This document shows, piece after piece, positions 1 to 4,212 of a DNA stretch of 5,299 nt; position 1 is the stretch's first letter; every line of letters starts with the position of its first letter. The DNA is from an uncultured Prevotella sp. (GTDB taxonomy: Bacteria; Bacteroidota; Bacteroidia; Bacteroidales; Bacteroidaceae). The notes beneath the pieces were generated by a model, which searched no databases, had not been told where the DNA came from, and saw nothing but the letters and a program-made list of their open reading frames with translations. The stretch is taken from NCBI GenBank assembly GCA_945788545.1, contig CALZMK010000142.1:1-5299 (forward strand), in the 5' to 3' direction. The position numbers were made by a program, and so were the translations under genes.

Positions 1-1066
1 CGAGTACGAACGGGATAAGGATGCTTACCACTGCCATGGTGCTGAGAGTGAAGTGGCTGCTGCAACTGTTGGCAATGGTGAGCGAGCTCTGCAGGTCGGC
101 ATTCGAGGGATAGTAGGCGGTGTTGTTCCATCCGGCGCTCAACAGAAGGGCGAGGACGGTGAGGACTGTGCCGATGCCTACGGGCCATATGCCGCAGATG
201 TAGGTCTTGCTGACGATGGTGCGGATGATGCCGTAGAGCACGAGGGCGACACCAGCGAGGAGCAGGACTGCGAGATACCACATGTCGAGGAAGTTGTGGA
301 GATACTTATAGGGCTCCATCATGATGACTCCCGAGGCGGGGTCGTAGGCATAGCCCTCCTTGCAGAGGGTGCGCACGAGGAACGCCACGAAGAGGAGGAC
401 GAAGGGAACGGCGCAGCCCACGAGGCGCACACTGCCGCGAGAGCGGATGTTCTCGTCGTTGACATTGTTCATCACATATAATATTCCAAGAATGCGTGCG
501 AGGAAGAATACGGCAAAGCCGAGGACGAGGTTCCACGGGTCGAGCAGGGCGTCGAGACCATGTGAGGCGTTAGCCCAAGAACTGATGACGGGTGAGGCGA
601 AACCATCCACGAGGTTGTCCTTGGCAACGACGAAGTTGCTGCCGTTGAAGAAGGTTGCCACGGCACCGCCAAGGAGCAATGGACCGAGGATGCCGTTGAG
701 CACGAGGAACCACTGGAAGGTGCGAGTGCCGAGCAGGTTGCCGAGCTTGTTCTGGAACTCATAGCTGACAGCCTGGAGCACGAAACTGAAGAGGATGAGC
801 ATCCAAAGCCAGTAGGCGCCACCGAAACTGGTGCTATAGAACAGCGGGAAGGAGGCGAAGAAGGCTCCGCCGAAGGTTACGAGAGTGGTGAATGTGAACT
901 CCCACTTGCGTCCCGTGCTGTTGACGATAAGACGACGCTCCTCGTCGGTGCGACCGAGCGAGAAGACCAATGAGTTGGCTCCCTGAACGAATAGCAGGAA
1001 GACCAACAGGGCTCCAAGAAGTGATACGAGGAACCACCAGTATTGTTGCAAAAATGTATAATCCAT
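1..1066 (-). CDS. cydB: Cytochrome bd quinol oxidase subunit II (CydB), 3' end cut by window
   Basis: CydB is the second large membrane subunit of cytochrome bd oxidase and pairs with the haem-bearing CydA in the inner membrane. The frame starts at ATG 1066-1064 (MDYTFLQQYWW) and is open for 355 codons to the left edge. Bacteroidetes CydB is usually about 380 residues, so only a short C-terminus is missing. About nine hydrophobic segments are visible, near residues 8-32, 57-78, 83-103, 118-140, 180-200, 212-233, 263-285, 292-311 and 341-355. Family-like motifs are the N-terminal LLGALLVFLLFVQGANSL, the DPWN near 177-180, the AGWNNTAYYPS near 311-321 and the SLTIANSCSSHFTL near 328-341. The gene lies 157 bp downstream of cydA on the same strand. 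That gap is long for a cyd operon and is filled with repeats. No strong Shine-Dalgarno site precedes the ATG, as is usual in Bacteroidetes. The identification is secure; the operon membership is inferred. Confidence 0.95.
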   Translation of the reverse strand, partial: MDYTFLQQYWWFLVSLLGALLVFLLFVQGANSLVFSLGRTDEERRLIVNSTGRKWEFTFTTLVTFGGAFFASFPLFYSTSFGGAYWLWMLILFSFVLQAVSYEFQNKLGNLLGTRTFQWFLVLNGILGPLLLGGAVATFFNGSNFVVAKDNLVDGFASPVISSWANASHGLDALLDPWNLVLGFAVFFLARILGILYVMNNVNDENIRSRGSVRLVGCAVPFVLLFVAFLVRTLCKEGYAYDPASGVIMMEPYKYLHNFLDMWYLAVLLLAGVALVLYGIIRTIVSKTYICGIWPVGIGTVLTVLALLLSAGWNNTAYYPSNADLQSSLTIANSCSSHFTLSTMAVVSILIPFVL

Positions 1067-1089
1067 AAGTCAAAATTTTCAATTTTGAG

Positions 1090-1121
1090 ATTAAAATATT
1101 AAAATATTAAAGTATTAAAGT
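1090..1121. repeat. Octamer tandem array, ATTAAAAT/ATTAAAGT x4
   Basis: Four perfect-length 8-bp units stand in a row on the plus strand: ATTAAAAT twice, then ATTAAAGT twice. They lie in the leader of cydB. The unit is close to a rotation of the octamers at 1138-1161 and 1182-1213, but in inverted orientation. The two sets can therefore pair with each other (see the hairpin at 1098-1159). Confidence 0.85.
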
Positions 1122-1159
1122 GCATTGCCGCAGCAACTTTAATTTTTTAATTCTTTAAT
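1098..1159 (-). other. Large imperfect hairpin in the cydB leader
   Basis: Opposed octamer arrays form a long inverted repeat. The paired blocks are 1098-1103 with 1154-1159, 1106-1111 with 1146-1151, and 1114-1120 with 1137-1143. A GC-rich tip, TTGC-CGCA-GCAA on the plus strand, spans 1125-1136. Two-base internal loops separate the blocks with an 8-bp period. The structure would sit about 30 nt upstream of the cydB start codon in the cydA-cydB mRNA. A role in message processing or in setting the cydA:cydB ratio is inference only. There is no T-tract that would make it a classical terminator. Confidence 0.6.
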
Positions 1160-1161
1160 TG
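1138..1161 (-). repeat. Octamer tandem array, (C/G/A)AATTAAA x3
   Basis: Read on the minus strand, the units are CAATTAAA, GAATTAAA and AAATTAAA. They directly follow the GC-rich TCGACGAAGT module (1156-1171 overlaps the first unit) and precede the TTGC/GCAA tip at 1125-1136. The array uses the same unit and orientation as the arrays at 1182-1213 and 2773-2804. Confidence 0.8.
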
Positions 1162-1171
1162 ACTTCGTCGA
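1156..1171 (-). repeat. 16-nt dispersed module, copy 1 (inverted match to 4184-4199)
   Basis: On the minus strand this reads TCGACGAAGTCAATTA, exactly as the plus strand does at 4184-4199. Both copies run straight into an AATTAR-type tandem array and lie in a spacer between two same-strand genes, in the direction of transcription. Just before it on the minus strand, another ACGAAGT occurs (around 1172-1178), giving a short direct repeat in this copy. Confidence 0.85.
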
Positions 1172-1181
1172 ACTTCGTTTC

Positions 1182-1213
1182 TTTAATTTTTTAATTCTTT
1201 AATTCTTTAATTT
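1182..1213 (-). repeat. Octamer tandem array, (A/G)AATTAAA x4, after cydA
   Basis: On the minus strand the units are AAATTAAA, GAATTAAA, GAATTAAA and AAATTAAA, 32 bp in all. The array starts right after the hairpin that covers the cydA stop codon. It is the first repeat block of the cydA-cydB spacer. Confidence 0.85.
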
Positions 1214-1236
1214 CCATCGGACCTTAGTCCGATGGA
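1213..1236 (-). other. Perfect hairpin spanning the cydA stop codon
   Basis: TCCATCGGAC at 1213-1222 on the plus strand pairs fully with GTCCGATGGA at 1227-1236, leaving a 4-nt loop (CTTA). The loop contains the TAA stop codon of cydA on the minus strand. With 10 bp, mostly G+C, it is the strongest compact stem in the window. The downstream minus-strand sequence is A-rich rather than U-rich, so it does not look like an intrinsic terminator for cydA. A 3'-end stabiliser or processing signal is possible but unproven. Confidence 0.75.
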
Positions 1237-2759
1237 CCCTGGTCCGATGGACCTTGTTTGATCGCTTTCAGCAGGATGTTGATTTCCACTGCGAGGAGGG
1301 TGGTGAAGAGGGCGAGGAAGATGAAGAAGGTGAGCATCACACTGCTGCTGCCGATGTTGCTGACACCTACCCATGTGGGCATCATGTCCTGGATGGCCCA
1401 AGGCTGGCGCCCGAATTCGGCGACAAGCCAACCCGACTCACTGCATATATATCCCAGGGGCAGAAGAGCTATTGCCGCCATGTGGAGAAGGCGCAGTTTG
1501 GGGCATGCCACGTCCTTGCGCCACGAGATGAATGTCATCACGGCGAAGAACAGGAGGAAGAGTGTGCCGAGACCCACCATCACGCGGAAGGCATAGAAGC
1601 ACAGTGGGATATAGGGCACGAGGTCGGCCTTGTCCTTGATATATCCATATCCGAAGTAGGGCATGTTGTCCTGTATGTCCTTGAGCAGTTGTGCCTTGCG
1701 CTCTGCGGGAACATCCTTCTGGCGATATTCCTTGAGTGCCGTGATGGCGATGCGTCCGCGGCGAATCTTCTCGTCGCTGTCCTTGAGCAGGTCGTTGACA
1801 CCGGGAACGAAGCCGTTGATGTCGCGGGTGGCGAGGAAGGAGAGGGCGTAGGGAATCTCGATTTTGAGAGCAGGATCCTCGCCCGAGGCATAGTCGGGTT
1901 GCTCGAAGGGATTGACGAGCGCGATGGCTGTAAGTCCCTGACCCTCACTGCCGTTATAGAGTGCCTCCATAGCAGCGAGTTTCATCGGTTGCACCTGTGC
2001 CACCATATATGCCGAGTGGTCGCCGGTGTGAAGGGCGAGCAGTGAGGCAACAAGTCCGACGGTAGAACCAATCTTGATACTCTTTGTTGCCAACTCGGTG
2101 TGGCGCTTCTTGAGAAGATACCAGCAGCTGACGGCAACGACGAAGATGGCGCCGATAATCCACGACGAGATGACGGTGTGGCAGAACTTGTCGATGGCGA
2201 AGGGCGAGAGAGCCACCTCGGCAAACGACGCCATCTCATTGCGCATGGTGTCGGGATTGAATGTGCAGCCCACGGGATATTGCATCCATGAGTTGGCAAC
2301 GAGAATCCACCATGCCGAGAAGGTTGCGCCGATGCCAGTGAGCCATGTGGCAGCGAGATGGAACCCGCGCGACACCTTCTTCCATCCGAAGAACATCACA
2401 GCCACGAAGGTGGATTCCATGAAGAACGCCACGATACCCTCGATGGCAAGCGGGGCTCCGAAGATGTCGCCCACAAACCATGAGTAGTTGCTCCAGTTGG
2501 TGCCAAACTCAAACTCGAGGATGATACCCGTGGCGACCCCCATGGCGAAGTTGATACCGAAGAGTTTCTGCCAGAACTGTGCAGCCTCTTTCCAGAATTC
2601 CTTGCCGGTGCGATACCAGCATGTCTCGATGATGCCCATGATGAGAGCGAGTCCCAGTGTGAGTGGGACGAAGAGCCAGTGATAGATGGCTGTGAGAGCG
2701 AATTGCGCGCGTGCCCAGTCTATCGCTGATGCGTCGATGTTTAGAATTGTTTCTGTCAT
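1224..2759 (-). CDS. cydA: Cytochrome bd quinol oxidase subunit I (CydA)
   Basis: CydA is the catalytic subunit of cytochrome bd, an inner-membrane oxidase that takes electrons from quinol, reduces O2 to water and does not pump protons. At 511 residues it is full length. Residues line up with E. coli CydA at a constant offset of 8 over the first half: H27 (H19, haem ligand in the high-spin pair), E107 and E115 (E99 and E107, proton path), H194 (H186, haem b558) and K260 and E265 (K252 and E257, quinol site). Further on, M394 in FRVMVG is the second b558 ligand and E448 lies just before the signature GRQPW (450-454). A long hydrophilic insert at about 270-380 indicates a long Q-loop. The start MTETILNIDA fits the family. 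DUF4492 lies 30 bp upstream. Oddly, the last nine residues (GPSDQGPSD) come from a 15-bp duplication, and a hairpin covers the stop codon. Confidence 0.98.
   Translation of the reverse strand: MTETILNIDASAIDWARAQFALTAIYHWLFVPLTLGLALIMGIIETCWYRTGKEFWKEAAQFWQKLFGINFAMGVATGIILEFEFGTNWSNYSWFVGDIFGAPLAIEGIVAFFMESTFVAVMFFGWKKVSRGFHLAATWLTGIGATFSAWWILVANSWMQYPVGCTFNPDTMRNEMASFAEVALSPFAIDKFCHTVISSWIIGAIFVVAVSCWYLLKKRHTELATKSIKIGSTVGLVASLLALHTGDHSAYMVAQVQPMKLAAMEALYNGSEGQGLTAIALVNPFEQPDYASGEDPALKIEIPYALSFLATRDINGFVPGVNDLLKDSDEKIRRGRIAITALKEYRQKDVPAERKAQLLKDIQDNMPYFGYGYIKDKADLVPYIPLCFYAFRVMVGLGTLFLLFFAVMTFISWRKDVACPKLRLLHMAAIALLPLGYICSESGWLVAEFGRQPWAIQDMMPTWVGVSNIGSSSVMLTFFIFLALFTTLLAVEINILLKAIKQGPSDQGPSD
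1227..1256 (-). repeat. 15-bp tandem duplication at the cydA 3' end
   Basis: Two 15-bp copies, 1227-1241 and 1242-1256, differ at one base (C at 1239, T at 1254). Read on the minus strand they encode QGPSD twice, giving the CydA C-terminus GPSDQGPSD. Each copy also holds a small palindrome, GGTCC-N3-GGACC or nearly so. The inverted third partial copy at 1213-1222 makes the stop-codon hairpin. Confidence 0.85.
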
Positions 2760-2772
2760 GTTATCTAAGTTT

Positions 2773-2804
2773 TTTAATTCTTTAATTTTTTAATCCTTTA
2801 ATTC
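2773..2804 (-). repeat. Octamer tandem array, (G/A)(A/G)ATTAAA x4, DUF4492-cydA junction
   Basis: On the minus strand the units are GAATTAAA, GGATTAAA, AAATTAAA and GAATTAAA. The first two overlap the 3' end of the DUF4492 gene: they encode its last residues and its TAA stop. The rest fills most of the 30-bp spacer before cydA. No promoter-like TAnnTTTG lies in the spacer, so co-transcription of the two genes is likely. Confidence 0.85.
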
Positions 2805-3008
2805 TTCACTAAGTATTTCCGTTGCCACGAATTCCGCCTTGTCGCCGTTGGGGGCATGCTCCGAGAGGAAGTCGGGGAAGAAGAAAACCTTGAGCACAGC
2901 GAAGATGATGATCAACTTGATGATGATGATCGTCCACAGCGTGCGCCCGATTTTCATGTTCCGGAAACCGTCGGCATATAGGTCGTATATTCGGTGTAAT
3001 TGTTTCAT
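2790..3008 (-). CDS. DUF4492 small membrane protein, first gene of the cyd group
   Basis: This 72-residue protein matches the DUF4492 family in length and layout. It has an amphipathic N-terminus (MKQLHRIYDLYADGFRNMKIG), one hydrophobic segment at about residues 23-44 interrupted by K31 and K40, an FFFPDFL motif at 42-48, and an acidic, hydrophilic tail. The family is known mainly as a small gene beside cydAB in Bacteroidetes, with no established function that I know of. Its place 30 bp upstream of cydA suggests an accessory or assembly subunit of the bd oxidase, loosely like CydX/CydH in other bacteria; that is inference. ATG 3008 is the only sensible ATG, because an in-frame TAG stands at 3020-3018. 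The last codons and the stop lie within an octamer repeat array. A promoter-like TAGATTTG lies only 4 bp before the ATG, so the mRNA may be leaderless. Confidence 0.88.
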   Translation of the reverse strand: MKQLHRIYDLYADGFRNMKIGRTLWTIIIIKLIIIFAVLKVFFFPDFLSEHAPNGDKAEFVATEILSEELKD

Positions 3009-3012
3009 GCTG

Positions 3013-3043
3013 CAAATCTAATAAAAAATAATCAAAACACAAT
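3013..3043 (-). promoter_or_regulatory. Predicted Bacteroidetes-type promoter for DUF4492-cydA-cydB
   Basis: Read on the minus strand, TAGATTTG at 3020-3013 matches the -7 consensus TAnnTTTG exactly. ATTG at 3043-3040, 19 nt upstream, matches three of four bases of the -33 element TTTG. The implied transcription start falls at about 3006-3009, on or next to the ATG at 3008. Confidence 0.5.
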
Positions 3044-3145
3044 GATAATATTTGTTTTTTTTGATTTTTTAAATATAAAATTGTTCCTTTTTTCCATAAT
3101 ATTCCTAAAAAATGAGGAAAGAGGGTAAATCTCAGCTGTTATTTC

Positions 3146-3176
3146 TTTGCCGTTTCAATGAAAATACGTAATTTTG
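3146..3176 (+). promoter_or_regulatory. Predicted Bacteroidetes-type promoter for the coiled-coil/tolC group
   Basis: TTTG at 3146-3149 and TAATTTTG at 3169-3176 match both the -33 (TTTG) and -7 (TAnnTTTG) elements of the Bacteroidetes housekeeping sigma factor, with a 19-nt spacer. Transcription would begin near 3181-3184 and give a 5' leader of about 40 nt before the ATG at 3221. Confidence 0.65.
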
Positions 3177-3193
3177 CAAGCGAATTCGAATTA

Positions 3194-3209
3194 ATATTAT
3201 ATATAATAT
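3194..3209. repeat. 16-bp perfect A/T palindrome in the 5' leader
   Basis: ATATTATATATAATAT is its own reverse complement. It lies between the predicted transcription start and the AAGG Shine-Dalgarno-like sequence at 3210-3213. Such palindromes arise easily in A/T-only sequence, so function is doubtful. Confidence 0.6.
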
Positions 3210-3220
3210 AAGGTAAAAAG

Positions 3221-4096
3221 ATGAACAAGAAATTGACTTATGCGCTTGTGGCAGTGATTGTGCTGCTGATGGCGGGTGGTGGGTATCTCTTTTTCAGTTT
3301 GACACAGCAGAAGCAGGCCAACAAGGAGATGCAGGAACTGGCGGAATTGGACAAGAAGGAGATGGAGAACGAGTACGAGCAGTTTGCCCGCCAATATAGC
3401 GAGATGAAAACTCAGATAAACAACGACTCCATCGTGGCGCAGCTCACCCAGGAGCAGATGAAGACCCAGCAACTGCTGGAGGAACTGAAGCGCGTGAAGA
3501 GCAGCGACGCAAGGGAGATAGCCCGACTGAAGAAGGAGCTTGCCACGATGAGGCGGGTGCTGAGGTCGTATGTGATGCAGATTGACTCGCTGAACAGGGT
3601 GAACGAGAACCTGACTGCGGAGAACACCCGCGTGAAGGGTCAGTATGCCGAGGCGACACGACAGATAGAGGGCTTGAGTTCGGAGAAGGCCAGTTTGTCG
3701 GAGAAGGTGGCGATAGCAGCCCAGTTGGACGCCACGGGTATCACGATGACTCCATTCAAGAAGGGAGGCAAGAAGTTGAAGAGAATGAAGGATTGCAAGA
3801 GCTTCCGCGTGGATTTCACTGTGGCTAAGAACGTTACGGCATCCAATGGTATGCGCACCTTCTATGTGCGTGTCACTAAGCCCAACGGACAGGCAATTGA
3901 GGATGGTGCATCTTTCACATTCGAGAATCGCACCCTGCGTTCCACTATGAGCAAGCAGGTGGAATACACTGGTGAGGCTCTCGCTCTGTCGTTGTATTAC
4001 AGTGGCAGTCAGGTGTATGAGCCTGGCACATATATCGTCAGCATCTTTGCTGATGGACACATGATTGGAAGCAGAACATTTTCATTTGAGAAATGA
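3221..4096 (+). CDS. Membrane-anchored coiled-coil protein of unknown function
   Basis: I cannot name this 291-residue protein. It starts MNKKLTYALV with two lysines, followed by one hydrophobic segment at about residues 5-27, so it is probably a single-pass inner-membrane protein with its bulk in the periplasm. Residues 29-170 are rich in E, K, Q and L with heptad-like spacing and almost no proline or glycine, as expected of a long coiled coil. A basic linker (about 180-190, KKGGKKLKRMK) leads to a C-terminal domain of about 100 residues (191-291). This alternates hydrophobic and polar residues, with FRVDFTV, TFYVRVTKPNG and EPGTYIVSIFADG, suggesting a small beta-sandwich. ATG 3221 follows AAGG at a reasonable distance. 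The tolC-like gene starts 113 bp downstream on the same strand, so a link to envelope or export is plausible. No lipoyl domain of a membrane fusion protein is visible. Confidence 0.85.
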   Translation: MNKKLTYALVAVIVLLMAGGGYLFFSLTQQKQANKEMQELAELDKKEMENEYEQFARQYSEMKTQINNDSIVAQLTQEQMKTQQLLEELKRVKSSDAREIARLKKELATMRRVLRSYVMQIDSLNRVNENLTAENTRVKGQYAEATRQIEGLSSEKASLSEKVAIAAQLDATGITMTPFKKGGKKLKRMKDCKSFRVDFTVAKNVTASNGMRTFYVRVTKPNGQAIEDGASFTFENRTLRSTMSKQVEYTGEALALSLYYSGSQVYEPGTYIVSIFADGHMIGSRTFSFEK

Positions 4097-4097
4097 G

Positions 4098-4122
4098 AAA
4101 TTAGGAATTAGGAATTAGGAAT
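4098..4122 (+). repeat. Heptamer tandem array, (A/G)AATTAG x3.5
   Basis: AAATTAG, GAATTAG, GAATTAG and a partial GAATT follow the TGA stop of the coiled-coil gene after a single base. The unit resembles the octamer of the cyd spacers but is one base shorter, with G in place of AA at its end. Confidence 0.85.
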
Positions 4123-4184
4123 TGCTGCGCAAACCGAATGCAGAGCCGAGCTTGCTCGAGCTATGCTGAGGTGAAGCCAGCAAT
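4119..4184 (+). repeat. GC-rich insert with terminal inverted repeats inside the heptamer array
   Basis: ATTGCTG at 4121-4127 is repeated inverted as CAGCAAT at 4178-4184, bounding 64 bp that interrupt the AT-rich heptamers. Inside are TTGC-TGC-GCAA (4122-4132), matching the tip of the cydB leader hairpin (TTGCTGCGGCAA on the minus strand), and CGAGC-TT-GCTCG at 4147-4158. No open reading frame of note is present. It could be a miniature dispersed element or a transcribed structured RNA module. Confidence 0.5.
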
Positions 4185-4199
4185 CGACGAAGTCAATTA
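4184..4199 (+). repeat. 16-nt dispersed module, copy 2 (inverted match to 1156-1171)
   Basis: TCGACGAAGTCAATTA here is identical to the minus strand at 1171-1156. It passes directly into CAATTAG-GAATTAG heptamers at 4194-4207, as the other copy passes into octamers. Confidence 0.85.
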
Positions 4200-4212
4200 G
4201 GAATTAGGAATG
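4194..4212 (+). promoter_or_regulatory. Heptamer repeats that form the ribosome binding region of the tolC-like gene
   Basis: CAATTAG (4194-4200) and GAATTAG (4201-4207) lead into GAATG, whose last three bases are the start codon at 4210-4212. AGGA at 4199-4202 lies 7 nt before the ATG and can act as a Shine-Dalgarno sequence. The repeat thus supplies the translation signal. Whether it is used is an inference. Confidence 0.55.

Noticed and set aside
53..481. A 142-codon plus-strand frame in cydB
   Set aside because: It is in exact register opposite the CydB codons and results from the lack of TTA, CTA and TCA codons there. No start signal or domain is visible.
1090..1213. CRISPR array
   Set aside because: Units are 8 bp, contiguous and A/T only, with no unique spacers and no cas genes.
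1213..1236. Intrinsic terminator after cydA
   Set aside because: The stem is good, but the minus-strand sequence after it is A-rich with no U-tract, and cydB must be expressed downstream.
1254..2045. A 263-codon open frame on the plus strand inside cydA
   Set aside because: It is antisense to a full-length CydA with all ligand residues. Its protein is rich in H, E and G with no recognisable domain, as expected of a mirror of biased codons.
3024..3075. TTGAT-like sequences that could be FNR/CRP-type half-sites in the divergent region
   Set aside because: TTGAT occurs twice but neither has a matching ATCAA at the proper 4-bp spacing. In such AT-rich sequence single half-sites are expected by chance.
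3197..4060. A 287-codon open frame on the minus strand over the coiled-coil gene
   Set aside because: The sense frame has a promoter, a membrane segment and a clear coiled coil. The antisense product, rich in L, H and Q, is the expected complement of GAG/CAG/AAG-type codons.
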